Positions 27,316 through 36,227 of a stretch of DNA of 64,000 nucleotides are shown piece after piece. Every line of letters begins with the position of its first letter. Within the stretch, counting starts at the first letter, position 1. Origin of the DNA: Candidatus Phytoplasma vitis (GTDB taxonomy: Bacteria; Bacillota_I; Bacilli_A; Acholeplasmatales; Acholeplasmataceae); NCBI GenBank assembly GCA_023934045.1, contig CP097583.1, positions 434,001 through 498,000 on the forward strand, given 5' to 3'. Made by a program: the position numbers and the translations under genes. The notes beneath the pieces were generated by a model that was not told the DNA's origin, ran no database searches, and was given only the letters and a program-made list of their open reading frames with translations.

Positions 27316-28215
27316 TTAATTTGATTCTATTTTATTCAAAAATTCTTGAAAATGTAAAGGTAAAGAGGTTTCGAATTTTAATTTTTCACCAGTAAAAGGA
27401 TGAGTAAATTCTAATTTTTTTGCATGTAATAACTGTTGTTGTAAAGTTTGTTTTTTAGGACCATATAAACAATCGCCGCAAATAGGATGTTTTAAATAAG
27501 ATAAATGAACTCTAATTTGATGCATTCTACCTGTTTCTAATTTTAATTCTAATAAAGAAAATTTCTCAAACTTCTTTAAAATTCGAAAATGAGTAATAGA
27601 AGGTTTACCTTGCAAAGAAACTTCCATTTTTAAACGATTGTGAATACTTCTTCTTATAGGAATATCAAAAGTACCATAATCATAACCTAAAAAACCATAA
27701 ATCAAAGCCCAATAAATTCTTTTTATTTCTCTCTTTTTAATTAATTTTTGCATTCTAATTACAGCTTCTTCTGTTTTTCCTATAACTATTAAACCTGTAG
27801 TATCTTTATCAAGACGATGAATAATTCCGGGTCTATTTCCTCCTGAAAATTTAAAATCTTTAATTTGATAATACAATCCATTAATTAAAGTAACTCCAGA
27901 ATAACTAGGAGAAGGATGAACTATTAAATTTTGAGGTTTATCAATAACAACTAAATATTGATCCTCATAAATTATTTTTAATTTTAAATTAATAGGATCA
28001 AAAATATTAGAAGAAAAATTTTTTTCAATATCAGGGACTTTTATTGTATCATTTATTTTTAATAAATAACTTTTTTTAGATATTTTATCATTAACAATAA
28101 TTTTACCAGAATCAATTAAAGAACAACAATGTTTTCTACTAATATTTAATTTTTGTGTCAAAAAAAAATCTAAACGTATATTTTTTTCTTTATCTTGAAC
28201 GATTAATAATCTCAT
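27316..28215 (-). CDS. rluD: RluA/RluD-family 23S rRNA pseudouridine synthase
   Basis: An N-terminal S4 RNA-binding domain (residues 12-65, RLDFFLTQKLNISRKHCCSL) is followed by the catalytic core. The active-site motif is RPGIIHRLDKDTTGLIVIGKT with the nucleophilic Asp, then the conserved HQIRVHLSYLKHPICGDCLYG. At 299 residues it is typical of RluD-type enzymes that modify helix 69 of 23S rRNA. The exact substrate cannot be told from sequence alone. Confidence 0.9.
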   Translation of the reverse strand: MRLLIVQDKEKNIRLDFFLTQKLNISRKHCCSLIDSGKIIVNDKISKKSYLLKINDTIKVPDIEKNFSSNIFDPINLKLKIIYEDQYLVVIDKPQNLIVHPSPSYSGVTLINGLYYQIKDFKFSGGNRPGIIHRLDKDTTGLIVIGKTEEAVIRMQKLIKKREIKRIYWALIYGFLGYDYGTFDIPIRRSIHNRLKMEVSLQGKPSITHFRILKKFEKFSLLELKLETGRMHQIRVHLSYLKHPICGDCLYGPKKQTLQQQLLHAKKLEFTHPFTGEKLKFETSLPLHFQEFLNKIESN

Positions 28216-28399
28216 AATTCACCAAAAAATTCCAAAAGAAATTCAATTTTAATAAAATAAACAAAAAATGTACCATGTCAAAAAACATAAATACATTTTT
28301 TTTATAAAACTATCTAAATATCTAATTTAAAAAAATATAAAATATATTTTTTTTAAATTTATTAAATTATTTATTTATATTTTTTTAATTCAATAATTT

Positions 28400-30424
28400 T
28401 TAATTTAATGAATTAATATCGTCTTTTTTATCTGAAAATTTTGTTGAATCAGAATCATTAATTTCATAAACTTTTTCTTTTTGTTTTTCTTCTTCTACTT
28501 GTTCGATTTCTTTTTGTTTTTCTTCTTCTACTTGTCTTTCGATTTCTTTTTGTTTTTGTTCTTCTGTTTGTTTTTCTTGTTCTTTTTGTTTATCAAACCA
28601 GCTCAATTTATTTGTTTCTGCTATTTCTTGAATATCTTTTTTATTAAGAGTTTCAATTGCTAATAAATATTCTGTAATCTTAATAAATAATTCTTTATTT
28701 TCGGAAATTATTTTTTTAGCTGTTTCATAACAATTAAATATAATTTTTTGTATAGTTTGATCAATTTCTAAAGCTTTAGGATCTGAAAAGTTTTTATGAA
28801 AATTATTACCTTCTTCAAATTGAGTTAAACCTAAATCACTCATTCCAAATATAGTAACCATTTTTTTAGCAATATCCGTTGCCATTTTAAAATCTTGATA
28901 AGCACCATTAGAAACATCATCTAAAAATAATTCCTCTGCTGCACGCCCTCCTAAAAAAGAAGTAATTTCTGCTAATAATTGTTGTTTAGATGAAAAAAAA
29001 CTTTCTTCTTCGTTAGAAAATAAATTATAACCACCCGAATTACCACGCGGAATAATAGTTACTTTTTCTACTTTTCGAGAATCTTTTAATTTTAACCCAA
29101 TAACAGCATGACCTGCTTCATGATAAGAAATCATTTTCTTTTCTTTTTCAGAATATTTAACACTTTTTTTAGCTGGTCCCATTAAAATACGATCTATAGC
29201 TTCACTGATAGTTTTTTTATCAATAAAATCAACATTATTTCTAGCAGTTAATAAAGCTGCTTCATTTAAAATACCTTCTAATTGAGCTCCACTAAAACCA
29301 GAAGTAACTCTAGCCACTTCTTCTAAACTAACATCGGGAGAAATTTTTTTATTTAAAGAATGTAATTTTAAAATAGCTTCTCTATCTTTAACACTTGGTA
29401 AATTAACAATAAAACGACGTTCTAACCTTCCTGGTCTTAATAAAGCAGGATCTAAAAAATCAGGTTGATTTGTAGCAGCTACAACAATAACTCCTTGATT
29501 TTGATTATATCCATCTAATTCAATTAATAATTGATTTAAAGTTTGTTCTTGTTCACTATTACCGCCGTAAGAATTCATTCCTCTTTTACGCGCAAGTGTT
29601 TCGATTTCATCTATAAAAATAATACAAGGAGCATGCTCTTGAGCTGATTTAAATAAACTTCTAATACGTGCAGCTCCTAATCCTACAAACATTTCGACAA
29701 ATTCGGAACCTGAAACAGCAAAAAAAGGTACTTTAGCTTCTCCAGCAAGAGCTTTCGCTAATAATGTTTTACCAGTTCCAGGAGGTCCAGATAACAAAAC
29801 TCCTTTAGGAATTCTAGCACCCATCAAATAATATTTTTTAGGATTTTTTAAAAAATCTACTAATTCGGCTAATTCTTCTTTTTCTTCTTCAGCACCTGCG
29901 ACATCTTTAAAAGTTAATGTAGGTTGTTTAAATGAATGTTTATTTTTTTTCGTTCTAATTTTATCTCTATCAGAAAACTGTTCGACTAATTGAGATGTAG
30001 CACCAGCCAAATTTTTTAATACAAAATATATAAAATAAATAGTTAAACAAAGACGAAATGCAGATAAAAGAGGTCCAAAACCTCCAAAATCTTTGTATTG
30101 AATAGGTCCTTTGAATTTTGATTTATCAATTTTTTCTTCTAATTTTTTTATGAATTCTGAATAATCTTTTTCTGAAACCAATTCATAAACTTTTTTATCT
30201 GAATTACCTTTATATTTAATATGTACATCGTACATAACAGGCAATGAACTAATCAAAAAAGGTTGTATTTCTTTTATATCATGAGCATTTGAAAAATCAA
30301 AAAAACTTATATTTTCATTTTTATTTTTAACAAAAACATTGTACAAAGAAAATAAAATACCTACTATTAAAACAATTACAATTAATCCCCAAACAGATTT
30401 CGATAAATATTTTTTTATATTCAT
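28400..30424 (-). CDS. ftsH: ATP-dependent membrane metalloprotease FtsH
   Basis: FtsH degrades membrane and regulatory proteins. The 674-residue protein has membrane segments at about residues 11-31 and 119-140, Walker A GPPGTGKT at 213-220, Walker B IIFIDEIE, the second-region LRPGRLERR arginine finger, and the zinc site HEAGH in the C-terminal third with a later acidic ligand. The N-terminal periplasmic domain is short. The C-terminus carries an imperfect Glu/Gln/Lys repeat (units like [11 protein letters not shown]) predicted as coiled coil and absent from most FtsH proteins. Phytoplasmas often carry several ftsH copies; this one sits among core genes. Confidence 0.96.
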   Translation of the reverse strand: MNIKKYLSKSVWGLIVIVLIVGILFSLYNVFVKNKNENISFFDFSNAHDIKEIQPFLISSLPVMYDVHIKYKGNSDKKVYELVSEKDYSEFIKKLEEKIDKSKFKGPIQYKDFGGFGPLLSAFRLCLTIYFIYFVLKNLAGATSQLVEQFSDRDKIRTKKNKHSFKQPTLTFKDVAGAEEEKEELAELVDFLKNPKKYYLMGARIPKGVLLSGPPGTGKTLLAKALAGEAKVPFFAVSGSEFVEMFVGLGAARIRSLFKSAQEHAPCIIFIDEIETLARKRGMNSYGGNSEQEQTLNQLLIELDGYNQNQGVIVVAATNQPDFLDPALLRPGRLERRFIVNLPSVKDREAILKLHSLNKKISPDVSLEEVARVTSGFSGAQLEGILNEAALLTARNNVDFIDKKTISEAIDRILMGPAKKSVKYSEKEKKMISYHEAGHAVIGLKLKDSRKVEKVTIIPRGNSGGYNLFSNEEESFFSSKQQLLAEITSFLGGRAAEELFLDDVSNGAYQDFKMATDIAKKMVTIFGMSDLGLTQFEEGNNFHKNFSDPKALEIDQTIQKIIFNCYETAKKIISENKELFIKITEYLLAIETLNKKDIQEIAETNKLSWFDKQKEQEKQTEEQKQKEIERQVEEEKQKEIEQVEEEKQKEKVYEINDSDSTKFSDKKDDINSLN
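28473..28590. repeat. Short tandem repeats encoding the FtsH C-terminal coiled coil
   Basis: Within the 3' end of ftsH, a unit of roughly 33-36 bp is repeated about three times with small changes (plus-strand core tttctttttgtttttcttct). It encodes successive [11 protein letters not shown]-like units. Such repeats can gain or lose units by slippage, so their number may differ between strains. Confidence 0.7.
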
Positions 30425-30484
30425 ACTTTTTTTGTCCTTATAAATAAAAGTTAATAATTATAAAATAAATAGATAAATTGATTT

Positions 30485-31759
30485 TTATTTAATCAAATCT
30501 ATACCTATATAACTACGTAAAACTTCAGGTATAACAATATTTCCATCTTTATCTTGATAATTTTCCATAATTGCTATCATTGTTCTACCTATAGCTAAAG
30601 CAGAACCGTTCAAAGTATGCAAATATTCTCTTTTTGTTTTTTTATCTCGAATAAATTTAATATTTGCTCTTCTAGATTGAAAATCTTCAGCATTACTTAT
30701 AGAAGCTATTTCGCAATATTTTTGCTGTCCAGGTAACCATACTTCAATGTCATAAGTCTTACTCATACTAAAACCTAAATCACCAGTAGATAAAACAACC
30801 ACTCTATATGGCAAATTTAATTGTTGTAAAATATATTCAGAATCTTTCAACATTTGTTCTAAAACTAAATAAGAATTATCAGGTTGTACAAATTGAACTA
30901 ATTCCACTTTATTAAATTGTTTTTGTCTGAAAATACCTCTTGTGGTTTTTCCAGCTGCTCCCGCTTCTTGTCTAAAACAAGTGGTATAACAAACATATTT
31001 TAAAGGTAATTGATTCACATCTAAAACATCATCTCGATGTAAATTAATCATAGGAACTTCACCTGTAGGATTTAAATAAAAATTTTGCTTATCTAATTTT
31101 AATTGAAAAATTTCTTGTTTAAATTTTGAAAGTTGCCCTGTAGAAAACATGGATTTTTCATTCACAATAAAAGGAGGAAAAATTTCTTTATACCCTTTTG
31201 ATACATGAGTATCAATCATAAAATTAATTAAGGCTCTTTCTAATTTAGCTCCAATTCCTTTTAAAACAACAAATTTACTTCCTGTAATTTTAGCAGCTTT
31301 TTCAAAGTCTAAAATATCTAATTTCTTTCCTAACTCTACATGATCTTTTATAAAAAAAGACATTTTTTTAGGTTCAGAAAAACGTAATATCTCAACATTA
31401 TCTTCTGAAGTAGTTCCAACAGGAACAGAATCATGAGGTAAATTAGGAATATTTGATAAAATATCTAAAATTTTCTGTTCTATTGCTTGAAATTTTTGTT
31501 CAAATTCTTTTAAATTTTTTTTAAAAATTTTTTCTTTTTGAAAAAAATATTCATCCAACTTATCTTTGGATTTCAATTCTGAAATTTCTTTTGATAAATT
31601 GTTTCTTTGAAATCTTATTTTTTCTATTTCATTAATTAAATTTTTTCTATCTTTATCTAAATGAATAAGTTGCTTTAAAAAAAATGGATCTGTTTGCCTT
31701 TTCTTCATTTTATCTAAAACTAAATTCATATTACTAAGAACAAATTTCAAATCTAACAT
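30485..31759 (-). CDS. serS: Seryl-tRNA synthetase
   Basis: This class II synthetase of 424 residues has the long N-terminal helical hairpin (rich in Lys, Glu and Leu, residues about 25-110) that grips the tRNA-Ser variable arm. Catalytic motifs follow: the motif 2 region CFRQEAGAAGKTTRGIFRQKQF and the motif 3 region LNGSALAIGRTMIAIMENYQ, given here as shorter parts in order. Serine binding TGEVP is also seen. No T-box precedes it. It is 70 nt after rpsT. Confidence 0.97.
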   Translation of the reverse strand: MLDLKFVLSNMNLVLDKMKKRQTDPFFLKQLIHLDKDRKNLINEIEKIRFQRNNLSKEISELKSKDKLDEYFFQKEKIFKKNLKEFEQKFQAIEQKILDILSNIPNLPHDSVPVGTTSEDNVEILRFSEPKKMSFFIKDHVELGKKLDILDFEKAAKITGSKFVVLKGIGAKLERALINFMIDTHVSKGYKEIFPPFIVNEKSMFSTGQLSKFKQEIFQLKLDKQNFYLNPTGEVPMINLHRDDVLDVNQLPLKYVCYTTCFRQEAGAAGKTTRGIFRQKQFNKVELVQFVQPDNSYLVLEQMLKDSEYILQQLNLPYRVVVLSTGDLGFSMSKTYDIEVWLPGQQKYCEIASISNAEDFQSRRANIKFIRDKKTKREYLHTLNGSALAIGRTMIAIMENYQDKDGNIVIPEVLRSYIGIDLIK

Positions 31760-31786
31760 AAAAAATCCTTTTTATTATGAAAATTA

Positions 31787-31822
31787 TTTTCTTTTTTTAA
31801 TTAAATTATTAAAAAAAGAAAA
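31787..31822. terminator. 15-bp hairpin between rpsT and serS
   Basis: Positions 31787-31801 and 31808-31822 are exact reverse complements with a 6-nt loop. Reading on the minus strand the hairpin follows the rpsT stop and precedes the serS ATG, and the stem ends in T-rich sequence. It fits a weak terminator or attenuator for rpsT. Confidence 0.5.
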
Positions 31823-31829
31823 ATTATTT

Positions 31830-32096
31830 TTATTTTAAAATACTATTTAATAATTTAGATATTTTAGATTTATTTCTAGATACAAAATTTTTATGATAAA
31901 TTCCTTTAGATACGCCTTTGTCTAAAGCTCCATTAATCTTATTAAAAAAAACAACAGCTTTTTCTTTATCTGCAGAAGCGATGAATTTATTAAAATTATT
32001 ATCTAAAGTTCTCATTTTTGATTTATAAGATTTTCTTTTTAATCTACGTTTAGCATCAGTTTTAACACGTTTTTTTTGTTGTTTAATATTTGCCAT
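31830..32096 (-). CDS. rpsT: 30S ribosomal protein S20
   Basis: S20 is a helical 16S-binding protein. The 88-residue sequence is highly basic, starts MANIKQQKKRVKTDAKRRLK, contains KSYKSKMRTL, and ends with GIYHKNFVSRNKSKISKLLN, which matches the family's KGVIHKNTAARKKSRLAKL pattern. It is the most upstream gene of its run on the minus strand, with a 259-nt AT-rich gap above that shows no feature beyond repeats of TATAAT-like sequence. Confidence 0.95.
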   Translation of the reverse strand: MANIKQQKKRVKTDAKRRLKRKSYKSKMRTLDNNFNKFIASADKEKAVVFFNKINGALDKGVSKGIYHKNFVSRNKSKISKLLNSILK

Positions 32097-32355
32097 ATTT
32101 TTATATCCTTTTTTTTATAAAATTTAAACTATTAATACACACATTAACATTTTATAATATTAATATGAATTTATGATAATTAAAATATTATATAATTATT
32201 ATATATAAATAATTATATAAATAACTTTATATAATTATTTTTTAATAATCTTTTCAAAAATAAAATAAATGTTGTTTTAATTGATACAAAAAATTAATAA
32301 TAAATCTTTTTTAAAAAAACTAAAAAATAATTTTAATTTTTTAATAAAATTAAAA

Positions 32356-33048
32356 TTATTTCGGAGAATTTATTTTCTTTTTCAAACTAAGAATACCATA
32401 AGATAAAAAATAAAAAATAATAGCTAATAAAAAAATATTTAAAAAGAGATAAGAATAACCTTGTTTTTCCCTAGAAAATTTTAAAATATCTCCTAAAATT
32501 CCTTTTTTATCAGGATCGATCATATTATAAGGATAATATTCCCGTTCACATAACAAATTCGCAAATAAAAAAAAGAAAAAATAACATAAAGGATGAACTA
32601 AACCTAAATAAGTTTTTTTAACACTTAAACCATGATTAATTTTAAAAAAATAAAAAAAAATGTACAAAAAAGGAATAAAAGTATGTTGAAAATGGTTAAT
32701 CTGAAAAGGTTCTGTTATTAAAGTATTTTTTTCACTTGTGTTATTAATAAAATGAGTAACAATACAAGTCAACAAAATATCAATTACAGCAACAAACATT
32801 AAAATAGAAAAAATTTTTTTACGACGAATTGAAGTGAAAAACAACAACATAACTATCAAAATCAAAATATTACTTTGAGAAGTAAAATGATGTACGAAAC
32901 GAAAAAAAAATGAAAATTGTTCTTTTGTATCATTTCGATAACATTGGGCAAAACGACAAATAAAAGTTATTAAACAAATTAATAACAAAACAAAAGCATA
33001 ACAAATACTTAAAAAATTACCGTTTTTTTTAAATCTTTTTGTTTTCAT
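32356..33048 (-). CDS. Pr6Pr-type integral membrane protein
   Basis: The protein has 230 residues with about six hydrophobic segments. Three signatures fit the Pr6Pr family (FAR-17a/AIG1 superfamily): HHFTSQSNILILI near residue 53 where the family has YFTxQSN, FQHTFIPFLYIFFYF near residue 119, and YYPYNMIDPDKKG near residue 170. Human members of the superfamily hydrolyse branched fatty-acid esters using a conserved Thr and His, for which T56 or T57 and the His of QHT are candidates here. That function is inference. The gene is solitary on the minus strand beside the gene-poor island. Confidence 0.65.
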   Translation of the reverse strand: MKTKRFKKNGNFLSICYAFVLLLICLITFICRFAQCYRNDTKEQFSFFFRFVHHFTSQSNILILIVMLLFFTSIRRKKIFSILMFVAVIDILLTCIVTHFINNTSEKNTLITEPFQINHFQHTFIPFLYIFFYFFKINHGLSVKKTYLGLVHPLCYFFFFLFANLLCEREYYPYNMIDPDKKGILGDILKFSREKQGYSYLFLNIFLLAIIFYFLSYGILSLKKKINSPK

Positions 33049-33588
33049 ATTATTTCTTATATACCTATTTAAATTTAGATTAAGTATTTAAAAATTAAAA
33101 TATATTTTATTTATAAAATAAATTGTTTATACAATTACAATTTATTTTAACATAAAAAAATAAATTTATCTTTAATTTTCCATTCCATAAAAATATTAAA
33201 ATTATATTTATAATACTATATAGTTAAGTAAAAAAAGTTAAAAACATGTCTAGGGTGTATATTGTTAAAATGGAACCGTTTTAAAAGTCATGCTTTAAAT
33301 AAATAAAAACATATTTATTTAAAAAGAAAACTATTTATTAATTATTAACACTAATAACATAAAAAAATAATTGTCAAGTTAAAATTTAACTAAACAAAGA
33401 GAAAAAGAAAACATATATATAATATTTTATAAATATTGTATCTTGTAATCTTGTTTTTTATTATACAAAAAAATTATATTTTGCAAATTGTTTTTTTAAA
33501 AAATTTAAAAAAATAATCAATAAATATAATCAAAACTTGTTTTTAATTTATGAATATAATATAATATGATATAAATTGTTTAATAAAT
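33049..33588. other. Non-coding region left of the inverted-repeat element
   Basis: This 540-nt stretch holds no convincing gene on either strand. It is AT-rich with one less AT-rich island (about 33240-33295, containing gtctagggtgtatattg) that resembles neither a tRNA nor a known riboswitch to my eye. It precedes the Pr6Pr gene on the minus strand and so should contain its promoter. Confidence 0.4.
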
Positions 33589-33632
33589 CGCACTGTTATA
33601 ATTTTTTGTAAATAAATTCATTTTTAATACCG

Positions 33633-33665
33633 AAAAGACTAGTTGAAAAAAACTAGTCTTTTTTT
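33633..33665 (+). terminator. Rho-independent terminator in the left arm of the element
   Basis: A 12-bp stem (33633-33644 with 33651-33662), loop GAAAAA, runs into seven Ts. It reads on the plus strand, into the element. The right arm has a degenerate copy facing the opposite way, so both arms would stop transcripts entering from outside. Confidence 0.75.
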
Positions 33666-33905
33666 GTTTTTAGTAAAAAGAGGTTTTAAAAATAAGTAAT
33701 TTTAGACAACGTGTATCCAAAATCGAATAATGTTATTTTGAATTATTTTTATTATTATTAATATATCTTTTTGATATAAAGTGAAAATATAAATAAATAA
33801 CTTTAAATTATAATAAGTAAAGATATTTTTTTTATAAAGAAAGATTATTCTATCATTATAAAAAATTAATTTGATCCCTTATAAAAAAACTGAATATTAA
33901 AATTG

Positions 33906-33921
33906 TTTTTTTTTTTTTTTT
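33906..33921. repeat. 16-nt homopolymer T tract
   Basis: Sixteen consecutive T residues lie inside the inverted-repeat element between two G residues. It is the longest single-base run I noticed in the window and would be prone to slippage during replication. Confidence 0.9.
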
Positions 33922-34143
33922 GTTTATAATCATAACTAATATTAATTGATAATTAATTAATAGCCATAGTGTTATAAAAAAATGTAAATGTTTTTTTGAA
34001 CTTTGCATATGTTTAAAACCTCTTTCTTTGAAAAAAAGAATAGTTTTTTTAATTAGTCTTTTCGGTATTAAAAATGAATTTATTTACAAAATTTATAACA
34101 GTGCGAAATAATTAAAATAAAATTAAAGGAAATATTTTATTAT

Positions 34144-34518
34144 ATGAAAAAAATGTTTTACAAAGAAAAAATTAAACAACCTGGTTTTTTAGTCAAACCA
34201 GGTTGTTTAATGTGTATAATCCCTTTAACAATAGTAATAATAGTTGGTATAATTTTAACAATTGTTTCATTATATTATTTATTTGGTACAACAACAATGT
34301 TTAATAATATAAAAACTTACTTAGGTTACGGTTTCTTAATAATTATATACTTATATTTATTATTACTATTAGTAATATCTTATTTATTTAATTATGTATA
34401 TATAAAAATTTTCCAAGGAAAAGCTAGTGATAAAGTTAGAATGGTGTTCGGAATAATGTCACTTCCATTCGCTGGATTATGTATTTTATTCGGGGACTAC
34501 AAAGACATTAACAAATAA
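34144..34518 (+). CDS. Small membrane protein of unknown function
   Basis: I do not recognise this 124-residue protein. It has a basic N-terminus, two strong membrane segments at about residues 24-48 and 60-88, and a less hydrophobic one near 104-117 (MSLPFAGLCILFG). The start at 34144 has AAAGGA 13 nt upstream. A second Met at residue 23 (position 34210) has AGG 8 nt upstream, but that site lies inside a 17-bp hairpin. The gene begins 38 nt after the inverted-repeat element and is oriented away from it, like a passenger gene. Codon use looks like the rest of the window. Confidence 0.55.
   Translation: MKKMFYKEKIKQPGFLVKPGCLMCIIPLTIVIIVGIILTIVSLYYLFGTTTMFNNIKTYLGYGFLIIIYLYLLLLLVISYLFNYVYIKIFQGKASDKVRMVFGIMSLPFAGLCILFGDYKDINK
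34171..34211 (+). promoter_or_regulatory. 17-bp perfect hairpin within the start of the small membrane protein gene
   Basis: Positions 34171-34187 and 34195-34211 are exact reverse complements around the loop TTTAGTC. The stem includes a GC-containing core (AACAACCTGG). It covers codons 10-23 of the open frame, and the downstream arm includes AGG and the A and T of the second ATG. It is much more stable than other stems in the window. Possible roles are masking an internal start, an attenuator, or a relic of a terminator. Confidence 0.7.
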
Positions 34519-35326
34519 AATATTATTATTAATAATAATATAATAAACATAAAAACTTAATAATATTAATTCCTTTTAATTTTTATTATTATAATAAATA
34601 TAATCACAATGAAATAAATAAAAAAACAATTATTATAATTTTTAACTATAAAAAAATGTTAAAATTATGAATTATCCTATATAGGGTCATTTTTTATTTA
34701 AATAACTTATAAAAAAATGAATATCCCAATAAAGTCTAATTTACTATATTTTATTGAATTAAAGGTTTAATATAAAAAAACCTTAAATAATTAAAGGACT
34801 TAGTTGGATATTTTTTATTAAACCCTTTCATTTATAACATTACAACAATCAATAAAAGACTTTGTTAAAGTATTTCTAACTAAAATAAATCAATTCTGCG
34901 TCTACGTTGATTATCCTTATAAAGGATTATTTCTCCCAAAAGAGATAGAATTATGGGAAGCCGTATGTTTGGGAACTTGCTTTTACGTTCAGGGACAAGA
35001 TCAACTATAATAAAAAATTTGTATCTCTTAAAAGCAGTTAATTTATCATAATAATTTTAAAATGAAAAGTTGTATATAAAATAGACAGTTTAAAATCCTT
35101 TTTAGATTCAGTTAAAAATAATATAAAAAAGTTATAATTAAAATGTTTTATTTATATTAAATAAACTTTTAATAAAATATTAAACAATTTTTTCTTTTAA
35201 TTAAATTACGATGAATAAAAAAATATTATAAACACATAAATCTTATAAAATATAATAAAATAATAGTGTATGCAATAAATTTCTATTAAAAACTTTTTTA
35301 TTTAAATTAAGTACAAAGGTAAAAAA
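34519..35326. other. Gene-poor region before plsY
   Basis: This 808-nt stretch holds no gene I can support. It contains imperfect nested hairpins around 34715-34820 (outer arms aatatcccaataaagtc and gacttagttggatatt), a short perfect hairpin at about 34911-34926, and the group II intron-like relic listed separately. The last 200 nt are AT-rich and must contain the plsY promoter. No -35/-10 pair stands out. Confidence 0.5.
34955..35030 (+). ncRNA. Possible decayed group II intron domain V/VI
   Basis: The segment starting gggaagccgtatg, then tttgggaacttgc, then ttttacgttcaggga resembles the bacterial group II intron domain V consensus (AGCCGUAUG ... GAAA ... UGUACGGUUC). One G is missing in the closing strand (TACG-TTC), which spoils the stem. 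The following 35 nt can form an imperfect domain VI-like hairpin (agggacaaga against tttgtatctctt). No maturase gene is present, so if real it is a non-functional relic. Confidence 0.4.
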
Positions 35327-35956
35327 ATGCTAGATAATAATTGTCTCAAACTTTTTTTGATTTTTATTTGTTATTTTATTGGGTCTATTCCGATGGGTTT
35401 AATAATAAGTAAAATTTTCAAAAATAAAGATTTACGTTTATTAGGTTCTAAAAATATAGGTTCTTCTAATGCAGCTAGAATTTTAGGATTTAAATATGGT
35501 TTTGTTGTTTTTTTATTAGATTTTTTAAAAGGTTTTTGGATTATTATAATACCGTCACCGTCAGATTATAAATTATTATATGGAATAATAACCATTTTAG
35601 GACATATGTTTTCTATTTTTAACAAATTCAAAGGAGGGAAAGCAATAGCAACTTCTGTAGGTTTTATTACAGCTATTAACCCTTTTATTGGAATCTTAGG
35701 AATCGTATTTTTTATTTTATTTTTAAGAATTTCAGGTTATGCTTCTCTAGCTTCTTTATTATCAACTTCATTAGTTAATGTTTTTTTATGGATTTCGTAT
35801 TTAATAAACAATAACATTGATATTCGGATGCTTTTGGGAATTCTAATTATAACTATTTTAATTTTTATAAAACATTCTAATAATATAAAAAATTTAATCA
35901 AAGGAACAGAAAACAAATTTAATTTTGGTTCAAAAAATATTCTTAAAAAAAATTAA
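35327..35956 (+). CDS. plsY: Glycerol-3-phosphate acyltransferase PlsY
   Basis: PlsY transfers acyl groups from acyl-phosphate to glycerol-3-phosphate, the first step of phospholipid synthesis. Family motifs are [13 protein letters not shown] at about residues 18-30, [20 protein letters not shown] at 35-54 and [13 protein letters not shown] near residue 103. Five or more membrane segments are visible in 209 residues. A GG-poor ribosome site (AAAGGT) precedes the ATG. It works with GpsA (38229-39215) and CdsA (57898-58800) in this window. Confidence 0.95.
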   Translation: MLDNNCLKLFLIFICYFIGSIPMGLIISKIFKNKDLRLLGSKNIGSSNAARILGFKYGFVVFLLDFLKGFWIIIIPSPSDYKLLYGIITILGHMFSIFNKFKGGKAIATSVGFITAINPFIGILGIVFFILFLRISGYASLASLLSTSLVNVFLWISYLINNNIDIRMLLGILIITILIFIKHSNNIKNLIKGTENKFNFGSKNILKKN

Positions 35957-36028
35957 TAATAAAAAATGTTAATTAATTTTTTTAATATTTATTTTTTTAT
36001 TAATTTTGTATTTAAAATATTTTCATTT

Positions 36029-36082
36029 AAAAAAGCATTTTTGAAAAATTAAAATAATTTGATTTTTCAAAAATGCTTTTTT
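36029..36082. terminator. Bidirectional terminator between plsY and tRNA-Cys
   Basis: Positions 36029-36049 and 36062-36082 form a perfect 21-bp stem with a 12-nt loop. The stem begins with A6 and ends with T6 plus one more T, so it can terminate transcripts from both sides: plsY on the plus strand and tRNA-Cys/pepP on the minus strand. Confidence 0.88.
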
Positions 36083-36115
36083 TATTTTATTATATAAATT
36101 GAAGATTAATTTTGG

Positions 36116-36186
<71 letters not shown>

Positions 36187-36227
36187 CCAATGTATCAAAA
36201 TAAAAAATTTAAAATTTCAAAAAATAT

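Larger units (their letters stand above)
33589..34105. mobile_element. MITE-like inverted-repeat element (517 bp, no coding capacity)
   Basis: The left end 33589-33690 and the right end 34012-34105 are inverted copies. The outer 53 bp (starting CGCACTGTTATAA and ending with GAAAAGACTA) match except for a one-base indel and one substitution, and the inner part is imperfect. The element is flanked by AAAT on both sides (33585-33588 and 34106-34109), a possible 4-bp target duplication. The interior has no open frame of note, so it looks like a non-autonomous transposon or the decayed shell of one. The family cannot be named from sequence. Confidence 0.65.

Noticed and set aside
33235-33300. A possible end of an IS3-family element (gtctagggtgtatattg).
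   Set aside because: No matching inverted end and no transposase remnant could be found nearby.
34101-34110. GTGCG as the 5' end (GUGYG) of a group II intron ending at the relic near 35030.
   Set aside because: GTGCG here is the mirror of CGCAC at the other end of the inverted-repeat element, and no domain I structure follows; coincidence is the simpler reading.
34820-35016. An open frame of about 62 codons on the plus strand ending at TAA near 35012, over the intron-like relic.
   Set aside because: No start codon with a ribosome site, no similarity to any family I know, and it runs straight through the structured segment, so it is more likely chance.
34900-35030. RNase P RNA, tmRNA or SRP RNA, because the segment is structured and less AT-rich.
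   Set aside because: None of their invariant motifs (for RNase P GAGGAAAGUCC, for SRP the GGAAGG..AGCA tip, for tmRNA the tRNA-like end) is present.
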